The notes under the pieces are model-generated. The model did no database searches and was not told where the DNA came from. It saw nothing but the letters and a program-made list of their open reading frames with translations. A program made the translations under genes and the position numbers. Shown here in pieces: positions 17,880-26,874 of a stretch of DNA of 64,000 nucleotides; position 1 is the first letter of the stretch; each line of letters begins with the position of its first letter. The stretch spans positions 1 to 64,000 of the forward strand of contig JBMOLK010000174.1 of NCBI GenBank assembly GCA_049325575.1, given 5' to 3'. The DNA is from JBMOLK01 sp049325575 (GTDB taxonomy: Bacteria > Bacillota > Clostridia > Acetivibrionales > Acetivibrionaceae).

Positions 17880-18244
17880 AGCTGCTTACCCCTTTCAAGC
17901 ATTTTAATTATCTCCCCAATTCCAATATCAAGTTTTTTTGCTTCTTCTATCAAGCTTACTATATAGTTTTCATAAAACCTTTCTTTTCTCTTTTGCATTA
18001 GCTTCTCCTTAGCGCCCTTACAAACAAACATGCCAACTCCCCGCTTTTTATAGATAATTCCATCATCAACAAGCAAATTAAAGCCTTTTGCTACTGTTGC
18101 AGGATTGACCTTGTAATTGACAGATATCTCTGTTGTGGACGGTACCTGTGTTTCCTCTTCAAAAATACCTTTGAGTATGTCATCCTCAACAGACTGGGCG
18201 AGCTGTAGATATATAGGAATTTCACTGTTGAAATCTAAATTCAA
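17876..18244 (-). CDS. GntR-family repressor, YtrA type
   Basis: This 122-residue protein has the short YtrA layout: a winged HTH (PIYLQLAQSVEDDILKGIF, then TEISVNYKVNPATVAKGFNLLVDDGIIYKKRGVGMFV) with only a short helical dimerisation tail. Translation likely begins at TTG (18244) with GAGGTGAT upstream; the nearby ATG is out of frame. It heads the ABC operon, and a perfect 10-bp palindrome in its promoter is the likely operator, giving autoregulation relieved by an inducer. Confidence 0.92.
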   Translation of the reverse strand: MNLDFNSEIPIYLQLAQSVEDDILKGIFEEETQVPSTTEISVNYKVNPATVAKGFNLLVDDGIIYKKRGVGMFVCKGAKEKLMQKRKERFYENYIVSLIEEAKKLDIGIGEIIKMLERGKQL

Positions 18245-18267
18245 AGTCCATCACCTCACTGGTTACT

Positions 18268-18293
18268 TAGTTAATTACTTATATAATTAACTA
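18268..18293 (-). promoter_or_regulatory. Palindromic operator of the GntR/ABC operon
   Basis: TAGTTAATTA and TAATTAACTA form a perfect 10-bp inverted repeat around a 6-bp centre (CTTATA). It sits 24-49 bp upstream of the TTG start and overlaps AT-rich promoter sequence. Long AT-rich palindromes at this place are typical of YtrA-type repressors. Binding is inferred. Confidence 0.7.
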
Positions 18294-18385
18294 TATGCGC
18301 AAATAACCATATTGTCAATAGATTTATTGAAATTTCTCCCAAATGGTATCTTAATTTAGGTCAAATTAATCTAAACCCCAAATAA

Positions 18386-19273
18386 TTAACTGGAAGTTGT
18401 GAAACGTCCATACTCAAACAATATCTTCTTATTGTCTGTCAAAGGACTTTTCTTAATTTTTACAATCATAAACGGATAGTTTATAACTGTACCCCTAGAG
18501 GTTTCCAACTCTGCCCTTAAAACTATTGAACTGCCATTATCAAATATAGAATCTACCAACATATCACCTGTTCCACCTGTTACGTCCAATGTTGCAAAAA
18601 CATAGATATATTCTTGTCGTTCCAAATAATCATAACTAGCTCTCCCCATATTTTTCGTTAGAAAATAAATTGCCTCTTTTCTGATATTTTCTTTATCTAT
18701 CGTATCTAAAAACATTTCATCATAGCTATTGGGATCAAAACTACCCTGATACAATATCCTGTATTTTACATCTGATCTTTCTATTATGTTACCATCACTA
18801 TTTACATACTCAGACTTGACAACAATGTACTCTGTACCTTTATTATTTTTAACTACATTGACAAACCGCGGAATATAATTATTTGATGGCAAATTATCTG
18901 CCTCAATGATAAAATAAGCTTCTTTCTTGCTTTCTTCGGAATTGTCAGTCTTTTTAGTTTCTATAGAAACCGTAAGAACATCATTTCGTTGTTTTGCCGA
19001 GAGCATTAGATAAGAATATGATGCTTTATCCGTTAAGGTATTTTCTCTAATGTACACTATGTATTTATACTTTTTATCACCATGGGTTTTATATATGTAT
19101 ACCCCATCACCTTCATTATAGTTCTTAAAAGTGTTTTGCACATTTAAATGCAAATCTTCATATTTGGCTTCATAAAAATTGACTTTTATCTCCTTATTTG
19201 TCAGGTCTATTGTGCATCCACAGAGCACGATGCTATTTAAAATAATGCATAGTATTAAAATAAAACCTCTCAT
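18386..19273 (-). CDS. Putative lipoprotein of unknown function
   Basis: This protein of about 295 residues starts MRGFILILCIILNSIVLCGC, a lipoprotein signal with lipobox LCGC. The mature part is beta-rich with many charged residues and no motif I recognise. Segments such as YKYIVYIRENTLTDKASYSYLMLSAKQRN look like strand-turn repeats. The frame is open to 19303, but GGAGGG lies 7 nt before the ATG at 19273, which also places the signal peptide at the N-terminus. It is monocistronic and divergent from the riboswitch-controlled hydrolase. Confidence 0.75.
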   Translation of the reverse strand: MRGFILILCIILNSIVLCGCTIDLTNKEIKVNFYEAKYEDLHLNVQNTFKNYNEGDGVYIYKTHGDKKYKYIVYIRENTLTDKASYSYLMLSAKQRNDVLTVSIETKKTDNSEESKKEAYFIIEADNLPSNNYIPRFVNVVKNNKGTEYIVVKSEYVNSDGNIIERSDVKYRILYQGSFDPNSYDEMFLDTIDKENIRKEAIYFLTKNMGRASYDYLERQEYIYVFATLDVTGGTGDMLVDSIFDNGSSIVLRAELETSRGTVINYPFMIVKIKKSPLTDNKKILFEYGRFTTSS

Positions 19274-19507
19274 ATCTATTCCCTCCTTTTCCCGGCTCTC
19301 CACCTTTACAACAAGGCTTTAAATAACTCAACACTCCTTTTAATTACTGTAGGATCTTCTCTTGATTATGACCTATATCTAATTCTATAATTTTCCTTCT
19401 AAATTGTCTATATAAACCATTCCATTTTACATCCATTGCTTTAGCAGGCTGTACATACCTCAAATCCCATATATTTTAACTGGAACTTATACAGGAATTC
19501 TGTTAGA

Positions 19508-19626
19508 ATAGCGGAAAAATGCCGAATCTCCGATAGGAGTACGGGGGATTAACAATTGGGGTGAATCTCTCATTGAGAAGGGTGCCTCTACCCTAACCCG
19601 TCAACTAACCTCGAAGGCGAAAGGGG
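19508..19626 (+). promoter_or_regulatory. c-di-AMP riboswitch (ydaO-yuaA type)
   Basis: The leader contains the conserved ydaO elements in order: GCCGAATC, then GAGTACGGGGGA, AATTGGGGTGAATC, AAGGGTGCCTCTACCC, and TAACCCGTCAACTAACCTCG. This class binds cyclic di-AMP and usually turns off cell-wall hydrolase and osmolyte genes. No separate terminator is obvious between the aptamer and the gene. The ribosome site (AGGGGG) lies immediately after the 3' end, so control of translation or of P1-coupled folding is possible. The hydrolase downstream is a known target type for this riboswitch. Confidence 0.93.
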
Positions 19627-19634
19627 GAAATAGA

Positions 19635-20420
19635 ATGTTATTATTTAAAAAAGTGAGATTCTTTATTCTTACTGCATTTTTAACCATGCTGATGGCTTCT
19701 ACAGCATATGCCGGAAGTTACACAGTAGCATCCGGTGACTCGCTCTATAAAATTGGCGAGATTTTTAAGGTCAGTGCCACTACCATCAAAGCGGATAACA
19801 ACCTTGGCAGCGATAATATATACCCGGGACAGGTTTTGAAGGTTCCAGGTGATGTTTATACGGTAAAAAGCGGGGACAGCCTTTACCTTATAGCAAAGAG
19901 ATATGGACTGTCTGTTTACTCGCTCAAAAGGGCCAACAACGAGTGGGATAATTATATATATCCAGGCCAGAGGCTAAACTTGCCTGGTATTGTGTCAAAT
20001 ACTCCGGTGGTTACACAGTCCGGTACTGCTGCTAAAAGTGTGATTCCTTATACTTCTAGCGATCTGGACCTCCTGGCCAGACTAATAACAGCAGAGGCGG
20101 AGTCAGAACCGTATAACGCGAAAGTTGCTGTAGGTGCAGTAGTTGTAAACAGGGTCAAGGATTCACGCTTTCCTAATACTATAAGGGACGTAATATACCA
20201 GGTGGATTCGGGCTATTACCAGTTTACACCGGTTAAGAACGGATGGATCTACAAGCCTGCGTCACAAGATGCCAAAAATGCAGCCTTTGCTGCACTTCAC
20301 GGCAGTGATCCAACCAACGGCGCCCTTTACTACTTTGACGACAGCACTACAAACAAGTGGCTCTGGTCCAAAACTATTGCAGCAAGGATAGGAGTAATGG
20401 TATTCACATATTTTAGCTAA
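19635..20420 (+). CDS. LysM-SleB cell-wall hydrolase
   Basis: This 261-residue secreted enzyme has a signal peptide ending ASTAYAG. Two LysM peptidoglycan-binding repeats follow (YTVASGDSLYKIGEIFKVSATTI and YTVKSGDSLYLIAKRYGLSVYSL). The C-terminal Hydrolase_2 (SleB/CwlJ) domain spans about residues 145-261, with LLARLITAEAESEPYNAKVAVGAVVVNR (catalytic Glu candidate) and GALYYF. SleB-type enzymes are lytic transglycosylases of spore cortex or vegetative wall. The gene stands alone between its c-di-AMP riboswitch and a terminator, so hydrolysis is tied to turgor signalling. It could be named sleB-like or yocH-like, so I leave the symbol empty. Confidence 0.93.
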   Translation: MLLFKKVRFFILTAFLTMLMASTAYAGSYTVASGDSLYKIGEIFKVSATTIKADNNLGSDNIYPGQVLKVPGDVYTVKSGDSLYLIAKRYGLSVYSLKRANNEWDNYIYPGQRLNLPGIVSNTPVVTQSGTAAKSVIPYTSSDLDLLARLITAEAESEPYNAKVAVGAVVVNRVKDSRFPNTIRDVIYQVDSGYYQFTPVKNGWIYKPASQDAKNAAFAALHGSDPTNGALYYFDDSTTNKWLWSKTIAARIGVMVFTYFS

Positions 20421-20450
20421 TGTCCTATAACGAAATAAAAGTTAAATAGC

Positions 20451-20484
20451 AGAAGATCTGTTTCATGTTTGAGACAGATCTTCT
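20451..20484 (+). terminator. Bidirectional intrinsic terminator
   Basis: AGAAGATCTGTTTCA pairs with TGAGACAGATCTTCT around TGTT, followed by TTGTTT. It separates the convergent hydrolase and nitroreductase genes. Confidence 0.85.
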
Positions 20485-20504
20485 TTGTTTATATAGCAAT
20501 TACA

Positions 20505-21146
20505 TTATTCAATCATTGTAAATACTTCGTCAAGATCCTTCATTTCCTTATCTTTTGGCGTATAAGCCGGAACTCCTACCGGGATGATACTTATAAATCT
20601 ATGTTCCAAAGGTATACTTAGAATCTCATTAATCTCTTTTCCCGCAATAGCCGGCTCATTCATCCAGCAAGCCCCGTAGCCCCTTTCTTGTACAGCTAAC
20701 AGCAGGTTTTCTATAGAAGCTCCTATGGATAATAGATCATAGTTGGCAAAAAGGTCCATTATATCCTTATCGTCATATCCCTGTTCTTTTAATACGGATA
20801 TAAATGTCTCATCATAGAATTTTGTATTGGTCATAAATACTGCTATTACCAAAGGAGCCTTTGAGAAAAAGCTTACCATCTTTCTTTTTGATACTAAATA
20901 GTTTTCGCTTAACTCTTCCCTTTTGGCATCCAATATTTCTTCTACTTTATTAAGGACAGCAGCTTCTATTCTGCCTATTACTTCCCTGTTCTTTATTGCA
21001 ACAAACTTCCAGCACTGACTGTTGCATCCGCTTGGTGCACTGACGGCAGCATTTATAAAGTACTTTATATCTTCCCTAGGTACATCCTTATCCTGAAACT
21101 TCCTTATACTTCTCCTTGATAGAGCAAGATTTAAAAAGTTATGCAT
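20505..21146 (-). CDS. Nitroreductase-family flavoprotein
   Basis: This 213-residue protein shows the nitroreductase fold markers. The N-terminal SRRSIRKFQDKDVPREDIKYFINAAVSAPSGCNSQCWKFVAI carries the FMN phosphate-binding Arg residues. The C-terminal half has GASIENLLLAVQERGYGACWMNEP and ISIIPVGVPAY. These enzymes use FMN and NAD(P)H to reduce nitro compounds, quinones or similar; the physiological substrate is not evident. It is monocistronic. Confidence 0.9.
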   Translation of the reverse strand: MHNFLNLALSRRSIRKFQDKDVPREDIKYFINAAVSAPSGCNSQCWKFVAIKNREVIGRIEAAVLNKVEEILDAKREELSENYLVSKRKMVSFFSKAPLVIAVFMTNTKFYDETFISVLKEQGYDDKDIMDLFANYDLLSIGASIENLLLAVQERGYGACWMNEPAIAGKEINEILSIPLEHRFISIIPVGVPAYTPKDKEMKDLDEVFTMIE

Positions 21147-21380
21147 AGTATCACCTGTTTGTTAAATATTATTAAAATCAATTCTATATTATATTTAAAA
21201 TTATGCAATACTTTTTGCTGTTTGCATGAAGTTTTAGCAACAGTGACATAAGAAGCCTTTTGTCAGAAAAGGTTGTTGCACAATTATAATAACGCAGGAT
21301 ATAATTGTATTAGATATAATATATAAAAATGTCTATAAATTACACATAACCCTGTACATAAAAATGACCATCAAAGTATA

Positions 21381-21413
21381 TAAGGGGCAGAATAAAACTA
21401 TTCTGCCTCCTTA
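21381..21413 (-). terminator. Terminator overlapping the stop codon of the stalk/MORN gene
   Basis: On the minus strand, AAGGAGGCAGAATA pairs with TATTCTGCCCCTT around GTTT. The 5' arm begins within the stop codon of the gene ending at 21411. The U tract is weak. Confidence 0.6.
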
Positions 21414-23390
21414 TTTTTTGTTTCCACTCTCTGCAGCCGAAAAAATATTGCCCTTGAAAGTACAGTTATTAAACATGATTTTAGAATCACTGTTCTTAAG
21501 ATATTGTATGTTATTGTCTATAAACTCGCAATCATTTACATTAATTATACCGCAGCGTTCCAGTTCAAACATATTGCCCGAATAGACACTCAAAGACTTA
21601 TTACCGGTAAAGCTGCAGGCCTTAAACGAAATATCGTCACAGCTGTACATGACAACCATGGATAAATCTTCATTGTCTTTAAAAACATTGTTTTCAAAGC
21701 TGATATTTTTACAGTATCTTAAGTCCATAATTCCATAGGAGCAGTCTCTTATGATGGAACCGCTCATTAACATATTACTGACATCACTTGCAGAAACACC
21801 ATAGGTGCCGCAGCCGTACAAGTCACAATTGTTAATGCTTATGTCGGTACAATAATCAAGTGAAACAACATCTCCGGCGCAATAACCCTTGTCAGGATAA
21901 TGACCCATAGTAATGTTTTTAAGCTTAATTCCTTTGGAGAACTTAAAACTTAGCACATCCGAATAGGAAGATTCGATGCTTATTTCTGTCTCCATATAGT
22001 CCTTGCCTTCTATTGTAAGATTATTTACGTCATATATTATAAGCTCTTTACCGTCATGTGTGTCAAACCATTTAAGATGCCTGTTATCCGAAACATCATA
22101 GTCTTGATATTCAGATAAATTGTACCTTCCCGGTTTTAAAACTATCTTTCTGTTGGAGCCTATGGAATCAAGCAGTTCCTGAACATTTGATACTGTTATT
22201 TCATTGTACCCCGTATTTACCTTGATATTATTCATTATCATGTCTGAATCAGCCTTATAATAAGACGCCTTTTGTGAGTTTTCAAGAAATAATGTAACAG
22301 AATAATACTCTTTGCCTGTCTTAATAAGGACCACTTTCAAAACTTCTCCGCTTTTAGATTTGTGAGTGAATCCCAAAGCCTCGCAGCCGTCTATACTGTA
22401 CCTCTTTATGTCCCTTGCACCAACTCCGCTTTCATCAATCCCATAATACTCCAGGAATGATTTATATATTTCTTCCATCGATAAGCTGCTGTAGTCTTTT
22501 CCATCCTGCGGCTTCTTAACCCTAAGCTCTGCCCCCTCTTCAATGTAGAGTGATAAAACATCATCTTTGCTATGGGAATTAAAGTACCAGGTCTCTGGAA
22601 TCAATAGCTCTATAATATCATCATTTGAAACCGCATATGAAGTATCTGCCATTTCATCGTAACTAAAATCAGATATTATCTTGTATGAGTTTTTATTATA
22701 ATAGGTACCAATACCGCTTCTATTATCTTCTGACCACTCACCTATATAGGTGTCCCCGTTAATCCACGTGTACTTCCCGGTACCACTTCTCTGGCTGTTC
22801 CAAAAATGTCCTTCATAAATTTCTCCGTTTGGAAAGTATGTAGTACCTTTACCATGCATATCACCATATGACCATTCTCCTTCATATCTGGTGCCATCGG
22901 GCCATAGACATATGCCCAAACCGTTTTTTAACTGGCTGCCATTCCTTTCACCCTTGTATGTAGGTTCTGTAAGACTTATCAGTATGCTCCCATCGGAAGA
23001 ATCCCAGTAAACAGCTGCTCCGAAGGATTCACTGACAAATCTTAGCGGCACAAGCGTTCTGGAATCCACTATCTTTGCAGGCACCTCCAATTCAATAGTG
23101 CTACCGTTTCTAGTAGCTGTTCTGCTGCCGATCTTCATTATAAGCTCTGTATCCTCTCTCACAGCAGTTACAGTCATTGTTTTTGCGTCCCACTTAACAG
23201 CCGCCCCCAGTTTCTCGAAAATCGCTCTTAAGGGAACCAGTGTCCTTCCATTTTCAACTACCGGATAAACATCAAACACCATTTCTTCTTCACCGATATA
23301 CACCTTTGGAGCTGCTGCAAATACCAGTGATCCGGTAATAACCATACACATAACTCCAAATAGTGCAGCGGCCAATAGTTTAAATCTCAT
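21411..23390 (-). CDS. Secreted stalk-MORN-beta-helix protein
   Basis: This 659-residue protein has an unusual domain string. A signal peptide (MVITGSLVFAAAPKVYIG) is followed by a copper-amine-oxidase N-like domain (GRTLVPLRAIFEKLGAAVKW and SRTLVPLRFVSESFGAAVYW, about 25-135). Three MORN-type repeats come next (TRYEGEWSYGDMHGKG, EIYEGHFWNSQRSGTG, DTYIGEWSEDNRSGIG, about 150-225). A mixed region of about 200 residues then leads to a right-handed parallel beta-helix (about 455-650) with repeated NNCDLYGCG / FENNVFKDN-type coils. MORN repeats are normally intracellular lipid- or protein-binding modules, so a secreted version beside a beta-helix is odd. Probably a surface binding protein. Confidence 0.85.
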   Translation of the reverse strand: MRFKLLAAALFGVMCMVITGSLVFAAAPKVYIGEEEMVFDVYPVVENGRTLVPLRAIFEKLGAAVKWDAKTMTVTAVREDTELIMKIGSRTATRNGSTIELEVPAKIVDSRTLVPLRFVSESFGAAVYWDSSDGSILISLTEPTYKGERNGSQLKNGLGICLWPDGTRYEGEWSYGDMHGKGTTYFPNGEIYEGHFWNSQRSGTGKYTWINGDTYIGEWSEDNRSGIGTYYNKNSYKIISDFSYDEMADTSYAVSNDDIIELLIPETWYFNSHSKDDVLSLYIEEGAELRVKKPQDGKDYSSLSMEEIYKSFLEYYGIDESGVGARDIKRYSIDGCEALGFTHKSKSGEVLKVVLIKTGKEYYSVTLFLENSQKASYYKADSDMIMNNIKVNTGYNEITVSNVQELLDSIGSNRKIVLKPGRYNLSEYQDYDVSDNRHLKWFDTHDGKELIIYDVNNLTIEGKDYMETEISIESSYSDVLSFKFSKGIKLKNITMGHYPDKGYCAGDVVSLDYCTDISINNCDLYGCGTYGVSASDVSNMLMSGSIIRDCSYGIMDLRYCKNISFENNVFKDNEDLSMVVMYSCDDISFKACSFTGNKSLSVYSGNMFELERCGIINVNDCEFIDNNIQYLKNSDSKIMFNNCTFKGNIFSAAESGNKK

Positions 23391-23460
23391 ATAACTCCCC
23401 CTAGTATTTTATATAGCTTTCATTATACCATTTCTAGTAAATATAGGGAATATGCAATTT

Positions 23461-25740
23461 TCAAGTATTCTCCCTGCCTAATTGCTCAAGCAGCTCCTCC
23501 ACCCTTTCTTCACTAAATGCTCCCTGGCTGAAAAAAGGCAGCGAACGCAGCGGCATATATCTAACTATTGCTGCTACTGTCTCAAAAACTTCCGCAGATA
23601 ACTCACCTGTTTGCATCCCTGCCTGTTTGGCAAACTGCTGGAGAAATGAATTATATAGCGCTGCGCCGCACGGATCATTCATTAAATCCCCAACTGTTGA
23701 ATTCCTGTCAAACTTCCTTTTTATCTCCAGTGATGAATTAACCCTGACAACTTCACTAAGAACTATATCCTTTGATGATTTCCCTATTTGTATCTCAAAA
23801 TCTCCACTTTCTACGTGCCAATCTTTAATTTCTACGTTGTAATATGCAAAAGCCCTTTTATCCAAAGTAAAGACCAGGGTTTTTTCCTCACCCGGTGCAA
23901 GTTCAATCTTTTCAAAGCCTTTAAGTTCTTTCTTTGGCCTTATTACAGTACTTACAACATCCCTCACGTACAACTGGACAACTTCCTTGCCGGTCATCTT
24001 GCCGGTATTCCTAACCCTGACAGTTACCTTCAGGGTATCAGTATCGGATATCTCTTTTTTGTCTAAAGTAATATTGCTGTATTCAAAATTAGTGTAGCTT
24101 AACCCGTATCCAAAAGGGAATAGAGGTTCGATATCCTTTGCATCGTAATACCTATATCCTACAAACAAGCCTTCCTTATATTGGACCGTATCACCTTCAC
24201 CGGGAAAGTTTAAATACGAAGGATTATGGCTTAGCTTCTTAGGGAAGGTTTCAGCCAGTTTCCCGCTAGGGTTTGCATCACCAAACAATATGTCTGCTAT
24301 GGCACCGCCAAGGGCCTGACCACCCAGATAAGCCTCCAACACCGCTTTAACCTTGTCAATCCAGGGCATTTCTATCGGGGAACCGTTACTTAGTACAACT
24401 ATAACGTTCTCTTGTACTTCTGCTACTGATTCTATCAGGTTTCTATGATTTTCAGGTATGTTTAAATGACTTCTATCGTATCCTTCGGATTCATACCTGT
24501 CCGGCAGCCCTGCAAATACTATTGCAACATCGGACCTGGCAGCTGTCTCTTTTGCCTCTTCTATTAATCTTTTATCAATATCATCGCTTTCCACTTTGTA
24601 CCCCTGGGCATATAGCACTTTAGCACCGCCAGCTGATTTACCTATCTCTTCAAATATATCATCCTTCTTTGCAGGATTAATGTGAGAACTTCCACCGCCC
24701 TGGATTCTCGGGTACTTGGCAAATGCTCCAATCAGGGCTATGGTTCCCTCTCTTTTTAAGGGCAGGATATTGTGTTCATTCTTAAGAAGTACCATAGATT
24801 CTCTTGCAACCTCTCTTGCCAGCCTATGGTGGGCTTCTCTATCATACGTTTGATTCTCCTTCTTATTGTCAACCGCTTTAAATATTACGGTCAAAAGTCT
24901 TTCCACGGCCTTATCAAGGACACTTTCCGAGAGTACACCGGCTTTAACGGCTTCCACTATTTCCTTATCTCTTATACCCCGACTTGAGGGCATTTCCAGT
25001 TCCAATCCCGCAGCCAACGCGGCTGTTCTGTCATTTACCGCTCCCCAATCAGACATTACAAAGCCTTCATGCTTCCATTCATCCTTTAAGATATCCGTAA
25101 GAAGCAGTTTGTTTTCCGAGCAGTAATCGCCGTTAACCTTATTATAAGCACACATGACTGTCCACGGCTGCGACTTTTTCACAGCTCCCTCAAAGCTTGC
25201 CAGGTATATTTCCCTTAATGTTCTTTCATCTACAACTGCATCTACTGTCATTCTTCTATGCTCTTGATTGTTTACGGCATAATGCTTAAGTGACGTGCCT
25301 ACCCCCTGGCTTTGTACACCTTTGATGTGACTTGCTGCCATTTCTGTTGACAGATAAGGGTCTTCTGAAAAGTACTCAAAATTTCTTCCACACAAGGGTG
25401 AACGCTTTATATTGCCAGCAGGACCAAGAATAATAGACACATTCTCGGCCTGAGCCTCTTTCCCCAAAGCCACAGCTACTTTTTCAACCAGATTCCTGTC
25501 CCAGGAACAAGCTAAACCTGCAGCAGATGGAAAACATGTGGAAGGAATACTGTTATTGATGTCAAAAAGATCTACATCCGGCTTCTGCTTTCTTAGCCCA
25601 TGGGGCCCGTCTGTCATCATAATTGAAGGAACTTCAAGCCTCTCAACAGGTTTGGTATTCCAAAAATCAAGTCCTGAACACAATCCGGCCTTTTCTTCCA
25701 AAGACATTTGGCCGATAATCTTACAAATATCTCTTGTCAT
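23461..25740 (-). CDS. bglB: Beta-glucosidase, glycoside hydrolase family 3
   Basis: This 759-residue enzyme has the three GH3 parts. The TIM-barrel N-domain includes SLEEKAGLCSGLDFW, LKHYAVNNQEHRRM and the nucleophile Asp in GFVMSDWGAV. The C-terminal alpha/beta sandwich has MVLLKNEHNILPL and GGSSHINP. A fibronectin-III-like tail starts near KEVVQLYVRDV. A further C-terminal extension of about 80 residues follows. There is no signal peptide, so it acts in the cytosol on imported cellodextrins. From memory the whole sequence is very similar to Clostridium thermocellum BglB, which supports a cellulolytic host. AAAGGAGG precedes the ATG. Confidence 0.95.
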   Translation of the reverse strand: MTRDICKIIGQMSLEEKAGLCSGLDFWNTKPVERLEVPSIMMTDGPHGLRKQKPDVDLFDINNSIPSTCFPSAAGLACSWDRNLVEKVAVALGKEAQAENVSIILGPAGNIKRSPLCGRNFEYFSEDPYLSTEMAASHIKGVQSQGVGTSLKHYAVNNQEHRRMTVDAVVDERTLREIYLASFEGAVKKSQPWTVMCAYNKVNGDYCSENKLLLTDILKDEWKHEGFVMSDWGAVNDRTAALAAGLELEMPSSRGIRDKEIVEAVKAGVLSESVLDKAVERLLTVIFKAVDNKKENQTYDREAHHRLAREVARESMVLLKNEHNILPLKREGTIALIGAFAKYPRIQGGGSSHINPAKKDDIFEEIGKSAGGAKVLYAQGYKVESDDIDKRLIEEAKETAARSDVAIVFAGLPDRYESEGYDRSHLNIPENHRNLIESVAEVQENVIVVLSNGSPIEMPWIDKVKAVLEAYLGGQALGGAIADILFGDANPSGKLAETFPKKLSHNPSYLNFPGEGDTVQYKEGLFVGYRYYDAKDIEPLFPFGYGLSYTNFEYSNITLDKKEISDTDTLKVTVRVRNTGKMTGKEVVQLYVRDVVSTVIRPKKELKGFEKIELAPGEEKTLVFTLDKRAFAYYNVEIKDWHVESGDFEIQIGKSSKDIVLSEVVRVNSSLEIKRKFDRNSTVGDLMNDPCGAALYNSFLQQFAKQAGMQTGELSAEVFETVAAIVRYMPLRSLPFFSQGAFSEERVEELLEQLGRENT

Positions 25741-26058
25741 TTATAAGTCCTCCTTTAGGAATAACAAACTGTAATTCCATCTCTTTAAAATAATATTGTC
25801 TTTACTCAAGTCCAACATTTGTAACATATTAACATAAATGCATATTGATTACTTATAACTTGTTATGATATGATTATAATTATACTATATAGAGTTTAGT
25901 CTTTAAATAAAATTGGATTTAAAGAAAATTTAACAAAAATTTAAATTTAGCAGTGTAAAAATCCTAAAGCTATGGTAAAATTACTATGGGTAAGAGTCAA
26001 TTCTAAATAAAAGTTCTTTAATGTTCTATTCATTAGGAAAAGAAGGGGAGTAAAAGGA
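25741..26058. other. Intergenic region, no gene seen
   Basis: About 318 bp of very AT-rich DNA between divergent genes. It must hold the GH3 promoter and that of the small gene to the right. I found no repeat, structured RNA or convincing operator. Confidence 0.6.
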
Positions 26059-26253
26059 ATGCAAGGCAAATACACTGGTTATAAGGACATAAATAGTAAA
26101 GAAATCTATTCAGGGATGCTGTGTGAAGATACTGTCAACTTTGTTACAGTTGTTATTAAAGAAATTGGCGGGCGCTTCTACGCTGCACACAGCGGTCTAG
26201 AACCGGAACCCTTGGAGGAAATAGTATCGGGATTAAAAATTATTAAGTGTTAA
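26059..26253 (+). CDS. Small conserved-looking protein, function unknown
   Basis: This 64-residue protein, MQGKYTGYKDINSKEIYSGM followed by VNFVTVVIKEIGGRFYAAHSGLEPEPLEEIVSGLKIIKC, has the look of a small beta-barrel regulator: alternating strands ending in an ION-like segment. It resembles YopX-like proteins in its opening (GYKDINSKEIYSGM), but it is too short for a firm call. A GGGGAG and an AAAAGG precede the ATG. Confidence 0.6.
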   Translation: MQGKYTGYKDINSKEIYSGMLCEDTVNFVTVVIKEIGGRFYAAHSGLEPEPLEEIVSGLKIIKC

Positions 26254-26291
26254 AGGTTAGCTATATTGGGTATTTTACGTTGCTTATATTT

Positions 26292-26528
26292 TCATATCTT
26301 TGCAGCAAGTCCATTTTTTAAAAACTCAATCAGGTTATCTGCAACAGCTTCATAGTCATCGACACTGGTAATACCGGTTATTTCATGTATATGGGTAAAC
26401 ATATAAGCGATTAATCGCTTAATAAAGTCCTTGGGGAAGTCTTGTCTAAAATCGCCCTTAACATAAGCATTTTCTACCAAATAATCGAAAAACTTGTTTA
26501 TATTGGCATTCTGTGTCTCAAACTCCAT
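26292..26528 (-). pseudogene. C-terminal fragment of a TetR-family regulator
   Basis: The 78-residue frame reads like the ligand-binding end of a TetR protein (NKFFDYLVENAYVKGDFRQDFPKDFIKRLIAYMFTHIHEI, DDYEAVADNLIEFLKNGL). No HTH domain lies upstream: the in-frame stop is six codons before the Met and a terminator hairpin follows. It is probably a 5'-truncated remnant. Confidence 0.55.
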
Positions 26529-26560
26529 GCGGGCCTTTGTAAAATATTATTAAGAAGTAT

Positions 26561-26583
26561 AAAACCGCTTGTACAGCGGTTTT
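26561..26583 (-). terminator. Intrinsic terminator after the DUF896 gene
   Basis: AAAACCGCT and AGCGGTTTT form a 9-bp stem around a 5-nt loop, downstream of the UPF0178/DUF896 pair and just before the TetR fragment. Confidence 0.6.
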
Positions 26584-26637
26584 CACAGTGTCTTTACATA
26601 TTTTATTCTTTTAACTCCTGTTCTATTCTTATTTAAT

Positions 26638-26841
26638 TTAATTATCCTTTCTAAGAGCTTTCCTGTTTCCTTCCTTATCAACTACAACTATGGAGTCAAG
26701 TGTTGACTTAAGATTATTTCTAAAAGCTTTTATATATTCCTGCCTTAGAATCTTCTGCTCCTCTTTCTCCTCATCGGTAAGGCCTACAGTCTTCGACTTT
26801 CGTGCAAGCTCATTTATCCTGTCTATTTTGAATTGGTCCAT
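26638..26841 (-). CDS. DUF896 (YnzC/UPF0291) family protein
   Basis: This is a 67-residue protein, MDQFKIDRINELARKSKTVG followed by LTDEEKEEQKILRQEYIKAFRNNLKSTLDSI. This is the standard YnzC/DUF896 sequence, a small helical hairpin found across Firmicutes and linked in Bacillus to SOS and cell-division control. The open frame extends to a TTG at 26856, but GGGAGGG lies inside that extension at 6-nt spacing to the ATG at 26841. It follows the UPF0178 gene on the same strand. Confidence 0.92.
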   Translation of the reverse strand: MDQFKIDRINELARKSKTVGLTDEEKEEQKILRQEYIKAFRNNLKSTLDSIVVVDKEGNRKALRKDN

Positions 26842-26874
26842 TACTATCCCTCCCAAGCTCTTTAATATATTATT

